Below are positions 52,431 to 64,000 of a stretch of DNA of 64,000 bases, piece after piece; the first letter of the stretch is position 1; the number at the start of each line of letters is the position of its first letter. Location of the stretch: the NCBI GenBank assembly GCA_013400975.1, contig WBMZ01009436.1:434001-498000 (forward strand), written 5' to 3'. Source of the stretch: Atrichornis clamosus (taxonomy: Eukaryota > Chordata > Aves > Passeriformes > Menuridae). Both the position numbers and the translations under genes were made by a program. The notes below the pieces were generated by a model. It saw only the letters and a list, made by a program, of their open reading frames with translations, had not been told where the DNA came from and made no database searches.

Positions 52431-55400
52431 CAACTTAAGGCATCTGAAAAATAAATTAGGCACTTTGATAGTGGGGCAAGGTACGTGGGTTTTTCCTAGG
52501 TCTCCCTCTTGGGTTACTGTGATGGGGATCCAGATAAGGAAGACAACTCTGTGGTCATTCTAGTAATTTTTGTGTTCTGTAGGGCTAACTCATCTTGGGT
52601 TTCAACAACCCAAGTGCAGAACATCAACAGGACAGGTAAAACTGCCTTTCTGTTAATTGCATTTTTTTCTAAAGGAAAAACAGACCCACTAGTTTTTTTG
52701 TCCAAAAGAATCAGCAGAATTTAGTTGACATATATACATGTGTTTGAAAGCCACTTGAGGGCACAATCCCACAAACCAGGAATGGGTTAACTTTAGAAAA
52801 CTATTGAGCTAGGCATGACCATTTATGCTGGCCTTCTTCTAGGAAATTCCCTGCAAGAGAAAATTAGAGGCAGAGGACAGCGTGTAGCCATAATCAAACC
52901 TTATTTTGTTTGGCACTTTCTCTATCTATCCCATCTTTACCAATCTGACTTGCTGTGCTGTTTTCCTTGGCTGGATCACTATAGCAGTTCTTCCATAGGT
53001 ATATGTAATATTTCAACATATACAGCTAGTGCATTTGCTGCTTTGTCCATCCTTTGTGTATCAAACTTCAGAGAGTTATTTTGAATGTGATGAATTTCCA
53101 GGTTTGGCTGGAATTCTGCTCCGAGGCTGGGTGGATACCCAGAGGAGAGGTTCTTCTAGATTTTGCATGAGAAAGGAGGACAGAGCTTTTTCCTTCACTT
53201 CTTGGGCATTATCAGTGCACACATCATCATCCTAATAAGACTGAATTGTGCCCGGCCGAGGTAGCAAAGGATCTCTTTAATGTGTGAAAAATGACCCCTA
53301 GGCAGAAATCTCACCAAAACCAGCTGAGAATAGAATCCAGGGTATGATGGTGTTTTTCTCCCATTAATGAACAAACTTCATATTTTAATATCTTTATTTT
53401 TTTTCCAGAAGTGATTGCCAAACCCCATAAGTAAACATAGCATTCTGCACACTAAGGAACTGGATTGACGTTCAATGATATTTCTTACCATGTACACTTT
53501 AATTAAGACATGATGACCTGGATTCAGTCGGTTGACACGAGGGAGAATTAACTCTCCATTCTAACAGTTCTGCTGCCAAGGACAAATTCTCTGTTACATC
53601 GGTGTGACTCAGTTCAAACAACAAACAGTCTTGCAATTTAAAATCCCTGCAGGCCCTGGTCAAGTTTCCCCAAGTTCTTGGATAACTTCCTTTTTTCTCC
53701 TTGATGTTTTTCCTTAAAGTGAGATATTCTGTTGCTTTGTCCTGATTTTCCAAGTAACGGGTGGGTCTTTATACTCCTGACAATAAAGTTGCCTTCCAAA
53801 TATTTATCACATCAAATAATGTACTTTTCCATGTTATTAATCCTGGAGAATCTCCATCTTTCCATTTGGTGAATTATGTTGTCCAATACAGACAGCTATT
53901 TCCAGATTTAATGTCACATTTAATCTCAGATTTCTGAGATTTCACTTTTGTAACATGTATTGAAAAGTGTATGAGGAAATGAAAGAGGGTTAAATTTTGC
54001 TTTGTTCGCTTTTTGTTGTTAATATTCATGTGGTTCTGCTAAAGTCAGTGGGTGTAACTCAGAGCAGAACTGGGACACACTTGTATGAAACTGAGTGGTT
54101 TAAACTGGAGGTGGATGAACCTCCAGAGAAGCCACACGTACATACAGTCTTGTGAGAGATAGAAATGAAGTTCTTTTGGATTCTCTCCTGGTAGATGGAC
54201 TATCCATGGAGCTCCACATACAGACTCACTTAGGTTCATATAGTCATTGTGCTTCAGGTGTCTTATGCATGCTACAGAATTTGCTCAGTTGAAACAAACA
54301 AAAATTAAACTTAGCCAGAGCTGAGCAAGTTTCTCTTCTGCAACTCCATGCTGCAGAGGCCTGAGCTTCCCTCCACAAATCTCCAGTTTATCCTGAAATC
54401 TGCCCTTGCTTTCCTCTGAGAGGACAATAAAGGGCTCTGCAGTCCTCTGCTGAAAATTACATGAAGTAGAGTGAGGTTCAGTGAAGGACTTTGAAAGCAG
54501 TGATAAACTTTTGCAGTTGTCCCAGGTCCTGATGTTGCAATAATCCAGGAAACCAGAATCTTTTCCCGAGATTTTCAGGCTTCTTCACATAAGTCTTCCT
54601 TTGGTTCAAAAAGCATAAGAGAACACAGAGAGAAGACGAAAACTGAATCAGAAGGACAACAGAGTCCTTGCAATGTATTCTGCTCCCAGCATTAGGCAGA
54701 ATATCCCAAGGAAACGTGAGCAATTTGGTGACTTGTCTTGCAATGCATGTCTGCCTGCTTTGGTGAGAGCACGCATTCCATGAGCTGGTTTGCTGCAGAA
54801 GTTACTAGGGACAGTCTGCTGCCTGTAATGGGAGCCTGGCTTCACTGACCTGGAGAGTTTATAGGTTTTGATGCTCTTCTGGAAAGCCTTGAATCCACCT
54901 GTGTGGCAATGCCACCACTAATAGCAAAAGATGGCATCCACACATTCCAGCAGGCTCCATGCTCCCTTCTGTTAGTAGAAGGGTTTGGATAATTCTGTGT
55001 GCAAAGGACTTTGAAACCAGGCCTGTTCCAGGCCTCTGGAGTGGACTAAGAGGTAGGGCTGCCCTCTCTGCTGGGATGAGTGAGGGCAGAACTCCTCCAC
55101 AGCATTACCACAGGTGAACTCCTTGCTCCCAGCCTTTCCTCATCTGCACAGATCAGAATCTTCAAAGATACTCTTATTTTGTTCTTATGTTTTAAAGATG
55201 TAAACTTTGCAGGCCCTTTTTCTCGTGGCAGGTTCCTTAAAAAAAGCTTACTTCTGAAGCTCCTGTAACCCTTACCTTACTTCTCCTGGCACAGAGAGTT
55301 CATCTACACACACAGCTTTGCATCTGCCAGAGATTTTTTTTTAATATGGTTCCAATACCACGGGAGCTGGCTGCTTCTGAAGGCAAAGGCTGGCTTGCCG

Positions 55401-56584
55401 TCCTTCCCAATGGATACAGCTTGTGGGCAATGTGATGGCTCCTGCAAGGAGTACTGGTAGCCCTGCACAGCCACTGCTCTGTTATCCTGCTTCACCCAGG
55501 TCCAAGGGGTTCATAACAGCTGATACCATGGAGTCTGCGGAGCTCCGGAAGATGCGGAGAGAACAAATTCTGCGGAATGCACTTGTCTCACTTCTCCATC
55601 GATAGCTTCAGACCACACACCAGTCTTCCATGCAGGACAGCTGTAAACACTGCCTGCGATAGAGCTCTGGCAAAGGCCAGTTGTCCTCCAGTGAATCCAG
55701 ATGGGTCTCAGAGGAGAACAGCTGTGTGTGAACAGGAAGGGAGAGCTTCCTCCTGCCTCTTCCAAAACCTACCACTCAACCGCTAAATAAATCAACATCA
55801 GCAGTGACTCTTCACAAGGCAGAGTGAGCCAAGCCCAGGCTGGGAGTGTACCTCAGTACACAGCACAGGGAGAGGAGCTGTCTGCAGCAAACCAAGGCTT
55901 CCCCAATGCAAACCTTTAGTTCATCACCAAGCCATTTCTGCTGTGTTTTCATAGAGCTTCTTTCCTGATGCTGTTTGTGCTGCCTGGAGTTACAGCAAAG
56001 ACATGGCGTGTATTACCACATGGAGACAAGGCATTCAGAGGGTAGAACAGGTGTAAAAAATTGCTTTCAGATACACAACAGTAAAAATAACAAGTAGGGG
56101 CATGGAAGGTTTTAGGTTGGGTAACACAGGAGGTCTGGCCCCTCCTGTCACTGTCAAGAGCTGTGGAAGAAAACCTCTCCTGACTTTGCAGTTTTTATTT
56201 CTGCAGGACATGTTCCTGAAAGGAAGGGGAAAAAAAAAAAAGGCAAGCTATACCCTTTGAATCTGTTATTCCCCAGATAGAAATGTACAGTTTGTCATTA
56301 GACAATATCTGAAGTGACAGAAGAAACTGGTTTCTCTGGTATTTTCATAGAGCACCGTACTGATCCTTCATCATTTTAATAACAAACTTTAGGTCATTTT
56401 AACATGAGTGTCTTGAAATCAGGCCCTAAAGCCTCATATCTGATAATCTCAACTTCTTTTTCATGTGTATAATTACAGGTGCTTAGTTATCATCATCATC
56501 GTCATGAATGTAGTTAAATTACAGTAAGTTAAAGGGAATTTAATGGGTTGACTTCGTGTTGTGTATGGCACAATGCGGTTAAAA
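52431..56584. other. Non-coding DNA
   Basis: No firm gene was seen. A strong acceptor-like signal (long T run plus CCAG) ends at about 53408, but a stop codon follows within about ten codons in the readable frame. An 8-bp inverted repeat sits at 53922-53941, and a small CpG cluster with a short charged frame is at 55528-55605. A poly(A) run lies at 56230-56241. Confidence 0.55.
53988..54077. repeat. Ancient palindromic amniote-type repeat relic
   Basis: The ends 'ggttaaattttgctttg' and 'gtaactcagagcagaactgg' and the centre 'ctaaagtcagtgggtgtaac' resemble a common amniote repeat with ends 'gccaaattctgctctc' and 'gtaactgagagcagaatttggc' around 'gaagtcaatggagttac'. The two ends are inverted copies. 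I cannot give a database name. Confidence 0.45.
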
Positions 56585-56665
56585 TGACAGAGTAATTTAG
56601 ACTGGAAGGGACCTGACACATTTTCTGGTCCAGCTCCTATAGCTTGGGACACTCATACAAAGTAC
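56585..56665 (-). repeat. CR1 LINE 3' end fragment, antisense
   Basis: 'cagagtaatttagactggaa', 'gggacctgacacattttctg' and 'gtccagctcctatagcttg' match the complement of the CR1 tail ('cagaatggttaaggttggaa', 'gggacctctggagatcatct', 'agtccaacccccctgctca'). It is shorter and more diverged than the copy at 39384. Confidence 0.6.
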
Positions 56666-58398
56666 CAAGGCAAAATTGTGCAGTGCACAAAGCAAGAATT
56701 AAACTAAACCAGAGGATAAACAATATTCACTAAGCTGTCTGGAGGCATCCATACAAATGGCTGGACAGGACAGCCTGGCCTTCCTCATGCTGTATTAAAT
56801 GGTCACTCTTGTTTGTCTGAAAAAGAGATCAGAACACATTTTTTCCAATAAGATATTTTCCTACTGAAAAGCTTCATTTAAAAGAAATGCATTTTCCTAG
56901 AAATATGTTGGTTTGGACAGATGCTTGTTTAGAAAGAAGAGCGTGAAACGTGAAACTTTAAAGCCAAGTATTCTCAAAATAAGTCATTTCAGTGTATTTG
57001 ATTTGAGGGGGGTTACATCTTGAAACAACATTTTACCCCTTTCTCTCTAGGCTGGTTATTAAACATGACCAAGAGCTGGAAATCAAACAAACAAACAAAA
57101 ATAACCCAAAGAAATTTTTTACTTCATGAAAGGGAACTAGTTTGCTTTGTCCAGACAAAAGAATTTGTATAGAACTTTCAAATGTGTTTTGTTTATCCTC
57201 CACTCAGAATGCATCTTGGTATGGATTTATGATGTTTCATCCTTGCTTGGAACTTGAGATGCAGCAGCTCAAGAGCTGAGATTCCCTAGCTTGGGTACCT
57301 CTCAGTCTTCATTCAAATAGTGAGATTGCAATTTCCAGACAGGAGAGGGGTTATGATGATGTTTTTTAATCCTATTTAAATTCTATTGTGAGCCAAGGTG
57401 GTCCATCAGGGCCACAGGAAAATCCTACACCTGGTTTTGGTTTCCCCATCAGAAAGCCAGGTTCCTACTCATAGTTGGGTGAACTTGTACAAGATCACAG
57501 TAAGGTTGGAGCACAGACATCTGGCTTCTAAGGAGTACATGCCATAAAGCTCTCTGGTACCCTTTCTCTAGCAGCTGAATTTCAACCCTGCAGAACATAT
57601 TCAGGATTTCAGCAACCAACAAACTTAAATACTTCTAGGGTGTTTTTGATTTTGAAACTTCACCAAACTTCACCACCCCAGCCTCCCCATAGAAAAACTC
57701 AGCAAAGAAAATGCTAGCCTCTTCTCATTTGTTTAGATAAAGGCGCAAGAAATAGGCAGGAAGAGGCTTGGTCTTTTTTGTTTACAGGAAAGCATATTTT
57801 TCCAGTCAGTCTGAAGCTGTTCTTCCTCATGCATCCAAATAAAATTCACATTCAGGCATGGACTACGTTTGGAAAATTTCAACCGACAATGTAAAAGCAC
57901 TGAAACAGAAAAAAAAATTATGAGAATTAATAAAAGAGAGGTTTAGTGTGAAAACTGCTCTGCAGCCTTCATTATAAAGCACTGCCAGATGCCTCCTCTA
58001 AAAGAATTCATACAAGATATTGCTCATTGGCCCCTTTGAGTCTACGAACATAAATTAGGGTTACTCATATGAGTAAGGCATTGTGGGATCAGACTCCTCT
58101 TTTGCCCAAGTGTGAGCATCTGTAAAAAACCCTTTTGGGATAAAAGACACAGAAGAACTATAAGACCCTTATGGTTGTCAAATACAATTTCCTTTACTTG
58201 CATTTTTCTCTTACATTTGGGCTCCGACCTCCATCTGTTTATGGAAATATTTAGATCCCTCTGGTGTATTTTTAGCAGATCATTTTGCTTTTGCTGCTGA
58301 AATATCATTGCATCATCATTCTTGGGTTGCTCAGCTCTAATTCCTTTGCATTTTTTTCTTTCTTTTTTTTTAATCTTAAGCTTCAATCATTCCAGCAG

Positions 58399-58411
58399 AC
58401 ACACACACACA
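58399..58411. repeat. (AC)n microsatellite with degenerate CA-rich flank
   Basis: A pure AC run at 58399-58411 is followed, up to about 58482, by scattered CACACAGACA-like words, as expected for a decayed longer CA repeat. Confidence 0.8.
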
Positions 58412-60556
58412 AAGTAAATGTTACACTGTGTTTACACTCACACAGACACGCTGGCAAAGTGCACACAGAGACACACGCAGACAGCATGGCTTGTTGGGAG
58501 TGTTAATACTGGATTTTTTTCAATACTATTTCCATTTGTGAATCATCCTAATAGAGACATTATGGGATGGTTGCCCTGGTAGCTGAGATCTCAGGCTCTT
58601 AGAGGTACCTCCCATAAACAGCTGATTTTGAAGGTAGACAAGTCTGTCACTGTCCTTTGAAACTTTTGGTATCACATTGTTCAGTCAGCCCTAAATACAC
58701 ATGGTCCTGACACATTCCCTGCATGCACATGTGTTTAGGAATCACCTCCTCCCTTGACTGAACACTTTCCCTCACATGGATATGGACCTTCCTTAGTGCA
58801 CAGTATTCCTTCCCCACCATACCTTATTATTCTGACTGCAGACATGTCAAATCCTTCCAAAATCAGCAGTCATTTGGTCCTAGTTGCTTACAAAGGCAGG
58901 AGAGCACCAGCCTGATGGCAGACATTAAGGAGAACACCTGTGGTCTGGAAACTCAGCTGAGACTCAACAACTCATTTAATAATCCTCTTTGTCCCTCTCC
59001 ATCAGATAACACTCAGTGAGTTTTACAAGGTCATTACCTACACTCTGAGATGACCAGGCACAACCAAAACCCTGGAAAGAGTTTTTAGGTGGACCCTGAT
59101 GAAGGTCTAGGTGAGATCTGTAGAGCTGATCTCTGCATGGATGTTTGATAGGCACCAGGAATTATGTCTTCTGGGTGAAAAGCTACCCTTTTGCATTATA
59201 ATCTCAGGGAAGCAAATATATGATTGGTCCCTTGAATTCAATTTCATAACCCTGTATTAGGTAACAAAGTAGAAAATAGAATATTACATCATTGGGAGGC
59301 TATGTCATTCTTTGGCCTAGCTGTGTTAGTTTTAGAGAGATGGTGATTTGTGACTCATACATAAATAGACCTGCACTCAGGAGAGGTCAGACTCCTTTCG
59401 CACACCTAAAGAGCCTCTGACTGGGCACTAATGAGCAAACTTTGAAAAGTAAAGCAATGCTCAGTATCTGCTCTTCCCAAATGCCTCAAAATTGTGTTGC
59501 CATTTGCAAAATTGCAAACCACAGTGGTCTATTTATCCTTCTTAGCCTGGACAGAGAGTGTGTGATGCTTGCTCTGGACAAACCAAACCATTGTGCCTCT
59601 CCAAATGCTTTCATCATCATCGTTATTTATTATTATTTATCATTCCTGCCATGTGTTATGCTTTTTCCGTGCAAAAAGAACAGACAGATGTTTTCCATCT
59701 GCATGATTCCTTAATTTTAGATCTCAGAAGAAAAGAGAAAGATAAAATAAATAAATGAAAAAGAAACTTTCAAGAATGAAGAAATGCACAGCGTGTCTGG
59801 GAGTGGCATTGACCCTCACATAGAGGTATGTGTTTGCATGAGGTCTCTGGATTCAGAGCCAGTGGATTTGCCGTTCCTCAGGCTCTTGGCTGACTTGAAG
59901 GAAAGGCTTCTGCAAGTGCAGTGGGTGTCTTCACCAAAGCACAGGTCCTAGGGCAAGCTTTTCATCATGGGAACAAAAGACCTGTTTAGGAGGTTACTCT
60001 GACCCAAAATGATGGGCTGAACTCATGGAGACCAAGAGCAGGGTTCAGGTCTGCATCCCTCCACACAAACACTTTTTCATCCCTTTGGCCTCTTGCCTCC
60101 CTTCAATTTCTCCTCTGCCCATAAACCCTTGAGACTCCAATTCCTACTCAGCTTCCTTCCCTGCCAAGGCTCTTCTCTTTCTTATTACATGATGGCTCAG
60201 ATTCACTTTCTTCTCCCCACCATGAGATCCCTATACCAAGTCCAGTGGTCCAGGACAGTCCCAAGGCAGGAGGAGGTGGAGTTGCTCAGCAGTCTCACTC
60301 AGCTTTGACACAGATGTAGTCAACACTGGCTTTACTGGGAAACTGAAGCTTTGAAGCTTTGATTAAGTGTACATTTTCTTGAAAAGTGTCTTCTTTCCAC
60401 AGGAATTTTGACTTTTTGATGAAGACCAAGAAAGTTTTGGCCTAAACATTTGGGGGGTTTGAGTCTTTTTTTGGAGTATATGGAAGACAAGACATTCAAA
60501 ATTTGCCACAACCAAATTCCAGGGGGAATGGGTTTATTTTGGTTTCCTTCACAGTT

Positions 60557-60587
60557 TTCCCAGAATCTATCTCTCTTCCCAGAATCT
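60557..60587. repeat. 19-bp direct duplication
   Basis: ttcccagaatct occurs at 60557 and again at 60576. Confidence 0.8.
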
Positions 60588-62849
60588 TTCTTCTTTAGAA
60601 ACTTCAGTGTTGATGTGAACACATAACAATGCCATACCGCCTACCAGCAAGAGAGCAGACAGGATACAAAACTGGGCCGATAAAAAGGTGAAAGGATTCA
60701 TATGAAACTTCAGTTTCCAGAGCAATCTAGTTGCCCGAGATGAAATAATGCAAAAATAATAAAACAATGATGGGAACAGGAGCTATATTAGTAATAATGC
60801 ACCATAAATACACATGGCCTTTTACAACCATATTACTAACAGACCATATCAAAGACCTAGCAAAGAACAGCTCAGTGGCTCTGGGGCATTTGGAACACAG
60901 ACCAAGATTTTGCCAAAAGAAATTGATGTGATTCGTGAGGTGACACTTTAAATTCAGACATCTGGTGGGTTGTGGAGAATGGGGGACTGTGACTCTGGTA
61001 TTAATAGCATGTTCCCTCCATTCACTAGTTCAAACAAGTTGCTGCGTTGTTGCTAACTTCAGAAAGCAACCAGGCTTGTGAAAAATTGAGCTGTTTTCTT
61101 TCTGCTTGACATATTGTCGAAGAACTGAACAGACGCAGTAACAAGTTCAGGCACTCTGAAGTGTTTTGGTTAGTGATTACTGCTATAAAGTCCTCTGTTT
61201 CTTCACCCCCACCACCATTCTTGCCAAAATGAGAATTTGATGACAAGGTAACTTGACTCTGCCTCGCCCTTAGAAAGATAGAATGATTCAAAAATAGCTG
61301 TAGGCTTCAGGCAACGCACAAAGCTTGCAAAGAAAATTTACTTGAATGAGTAAAATGAAAATTTGTTGCATGGAGGCTCTCAAATACATGGTTGACCTGA
61401 AAATCATGAGAAAAATTTGACTGGAGGGTAGGTGGAGTGGGGAGTCAGGGAGGGTTGGATGCTTCCTGCTGTTGGTTGTCTTTCTGGTGGATTAGACTCC
61501 ACCACACTGTGGTGGAATCTCTTTATAATTTTTCTCTCCAGTAAGAATTTAATTATAATATTTCCTCAAGAAGTGAGGGAAAAAGAAAAGCAGATGAAAT
61601 AATTTTATAAAAGTGTAGAAAAAAACGGGTACGGGGAACATCTCAGTCAAGGTGCAAGTGACAGCAGGATAAGCCATAAATGTGAGGGGGAAAAAAAAAA
61701 AGGAAAAGCTTCTTTCAAGAACAATTTATTTAATGGGAATTGACATGGGCCATCAACTGTAGATTTACAGATGTTTGGATTAGTTTTCTCTCAAGAAAAT
61801 GCCAGTGGGAGAGACTGCTCTGAGGTGCTAATAAGCCAAGAAGAGATTTCTCTGACTTCAGGTCTGTTTTGCCAGGTTTCTGGGAAAAGATGAGCCCACA
61901 GTCTGCTCTTGGAATGCTTGCCTCATCTCTTATCCTGCCTTCCAGCCAGAGCCTGCTGGTACTGTGGTTCCATGCCCAGTACACCAGGAATAGAACCAGG
62001 CACTCCGGAGACGTTGCCTCTGTGCAGAGCCCAAGTACGACTGAATCACTGCATCTCATCTCCAGCATCTCTTCACTGAAGTGAATTTTGGTCTTGATTC
62101 TCTTTTCTCTCTGCATCACCTTCCCCAGGGAGTAGAGACATCTGTCAGGTGGATCTGATGGAGAAAAGCTGTTTGTCACCTGCTGCACCACAGCAACAGG
62201 TAAAAGAGACTCTGATGGGCACCCTGAAAACCTTGGACTCTGGGTGTCTCCATTCTCTTATCCAGCTGCCTGAAGGCAAGAGTGCTAGAAAATAGGAGGA
62301 GGGAGGTTTGTACACTGAACTTGATTTGGATACTTGAGCTTGATTAGTTTACTCTGAGATGCAGTGAGACCATCATTTTACAACAAAAGACAATGGAAAT
62401 AAAAACAGAATTTGGAAATTCTGGTCATTTGTGTGAAACAGCCTCCTCAGTCATTAATTTCTTTATCCTCCCATGCAGCTCCTTTTTAAGCTTCCTCCTG
62501 CACAGCAGCAAGATGGGCTTTCTTGGTAAGATGAGGCAGTGGTGAGCTGTGACCTTTGCAGATCCAGCAGGTCTGAAAACTTTCAAAACAAAATTCATCT
62601 GCCCTACCATGCTGCACACCTTCAAGCCTGTCCTGAGAGATGCCTCAGCCCAAGAGCCAGAGTTTTCTAAAGGTTCCAAGTGAGGTTAGGAATGGGTCAG
62701 GGGGAAAGCCAACGGCAGAAGAAGAGAGAAAGACCCTGGCCATGAGTTGAGCATGTTGAAGGCCAGATCTCCACCTTGTAGCATTGGCCTTGGCAGATGC
62801 ACAGGGTCAGTTGGCACAGCAATTCTGGGGTAAGCAGGGAGCTGACCCT

Positions 62850-62870
62850 GGAAAGTGGAAAGTGGAAAGT
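62850..62870. repeat. (GGAAAGT)3 tandem repeat
   Basis: Three perfect 7-bp units ggaaagt run from 62850 to 62870. Confidence 0.9.
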
Positions 62871-63573
62871 TAATGTTTCAACAGATGAGTGATCCTGTCC
62901 CACTAAGAAATAAATTCTTAGCATTCAATATCTATGAAGCTCTATTCAGAAGAGGATGGCAAATATCATCTGTCTGCACTCATTTCTCTGATTATCCCAA
63001 CCAATTTAGAAAACATTTCTTCTCTTTCCCCCCCATCCTTGATACAACCATGTCTCTTTCTTGATTTTTATTTCTTTTGGGTCTGCTGCTTCTGATTCCT
63101 TATGAATGGGCTGTGTGTAGAGGGTCAAGAGAACTTCTTCACAGACACAGAAAAGGAAAAGAATCACCTTGTTTGATATTTTTCTTTCGTCCCTTCAGAT
63201 TGAGAGTATCAGTCTCCACTCACAGCCTTTTGACATGATGACTTAACACTGTCCATGAGGGAGAAATTTGTTTATCAGCCCTGTGGAATTTCCCACTTCA
63301 GTTTACTTTAGAAAATGTGGGAGGCTAAGAAGGTGCAATTCCATCTATTAAGTCTTTCCAAGTGGTGCTATGATGCTGTTTAACCTTTCCCCACAAATGT
63401 ATAATGCAAGAGCTGTCAACTGGGATAGTGCAAGTCTCTGCATGTACTTAATGCATAGACAGAGACCAGATCTTTACAGGAAAATGTCTGCATAAGCAAC
63501 TTTGCATTCACTTACTGGTGGTTATTTTAATTCTTTCTCTCCTGAGATAGATTTTCTCCTCTTTCTACAGCAG

Positions 63574-63622
63574 TATATATACATGTGTGGGGGGTGTGTG
63601 TGTGTGTACATATATATATAAA
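63574..63622. repeat. Compound TA/TG/TA microsatellite
   Basis: A (TA)n block, a block of TG with a G6 interruption, and a second (TA)n block follow one another. The outer TA/ACA parts are partly inverted relative to each other, so alternating purine-pyrimidine and cruciform structures are possible. Confidence 0.85.
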
Positions 63623-64000
63623 ACATTTATGTTATGTCATGATCCCATTGCACTGGTTGAGTCACCTAAGGATAACAAGTATTGCAGGCCATTTCTTAAT
63701 TCTAATGATGAAGCCCAGCCTTTGATGTTAAAGGTCACAAGTTCATCCCTTTGATGAGATGTTGGTAATATGGAGTGGCATGTGAAAAACATCTCTTCTC
63801 TTAATGTAGCAAGTACAATGAAGTTGTAGAACTTAAACTATTTTCAAGTTTATTATACTGTTGGGGGACATTGTGTTTTGCTGTTTTGTTTTGGTTTTTA
63901 AATTGAGAAGTCTCATTTTCAATAACAGTTTTATTGAAATTTTTTTTCATTTTGATAAATATTACTCACATGAACATGATTGATTTTGGGGGAGAAGTGA

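Larger units (their letters stand above)
56666..64000. other. Non-coding DNA with microsatellites
   Basis: No gene was seen. A weak antisense MIR-like piece lies at about 57482-57535 ('gaacttgtacaagatcacag'). A (CAAA)n-like run lies at 57083-57101, T-rich tracts at about 58349-58373, and ATT-rich sequence at about 59618-59645. A 19-bp duplication lies at 60557-60587 and a poly(A) run at 61691-61701. A 153-codon minus-strand frame (61730-62191) has no recognisable domain. Confidence 0.6.

Noticed and set aside
52175..52438. Lys/Thr-rich plus-strand frame and Phe/Val/Gly-rich minus-strand frames
   Set aside because: They are direct products of the A/C-only low-complexity tract.
53380..53440. 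Strong T-rich tract plus CCAG, like a splice acceptor
   Set aside because: The following frame ends within about ten codons and no donor was found. T-rich tracts ending in AG are common by chance.
57395..57540. Sequence with both 'ggtttccccatca' and 'gaacttgtacaagatcacag', resembling both orientations of MIR
   Set aside because: The two pieces imply opposite orientations and are short. At most a fragment at about 57482-57535 is plausible, so no separate call was made.
61730..62191. 153-codon minus-strand frame
   Set aside because: No similarity to CR1 or other protein families was recognised, and its length is compatible with chance.

Overview
The window looks like non-coding nuclear DNA of a vertebrate, most probably a bird. 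The clearest marker is a CR1 retrotransposon 3' end at 39384-39563, with the bird-type 'gatgatctccagaggtccc'-like tail and an ending close to 'tgtgattctgtga'. Interspersed repeats are sparse, there are no recent SINEs, microsatellites are short and CpG is depleted, all of which fit an avian genome. A crocodilian or turtle is a less likely alternative, because the CR1 tail and the scarcity of repeats fit birds better. No bacterial or phage gene layout, CRISPR array, rRNA, tRNA or intact viral element was seen.

No protein-coding gene can be supported. The open frames are short, overlap in several frames and strands, have no recognisable domains, and lie mostly in GC-rich or low-complexity stretches. 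The longest (185 codons, minus strand, 4429-4986) is about what chance gives in 64 kb. The window is therefore part of a long intron or an intergenic gene desert, which the sequence alone cannot decide.

Layout. 1-11 kb: unique AT-rich DNA with a small 21-bp tandem repeat (1741) and a motif-dense, possibly conserved enhancer-like block (7380-7560). 11.1-11.4 kb: the only clear CpG-rich patch. 12.1 kb: an old MIR/CORE-SINE relic. 13.5 kb: a perfect 13-bp inverted repeat with a third arm copy. 14-31 kb: unique DNA with microsatellites, T-rich tracts and a G-run cluster (17.7 kb). 31.5-36 kb: several decayed repeats (two antisense CR1 relics, a 17-bp minisatellite and a palindromic amniote-type repeat) and a second enhancer-like AT-rich block. 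39.4 kb: the best CR1. 40.0 kb: an exon-like segment behind a strong acceptor. 44.2 kb: a canonical G-quadruplex motif. 46-54 kb: a perfect 20-bp palindrome (47.9 kb), a 14-bp stem-loop (51.3 kb), a 200-bp tract of almost only A and C (52.2 kb) and another palindromic relic (54.0 kb). 56-64 kb: an antisense CR1 relic, CA/TA microsatellites and purine-rich runs.

No new multi-gene system is visible. The most useful leads are the CpG patch, the motif-dense 7.4-kb block, the old repeat relics, the DNA-structure motifs and the A/C-only tract. Repeat names rest on recalled consensus features and were not checked by alignment.
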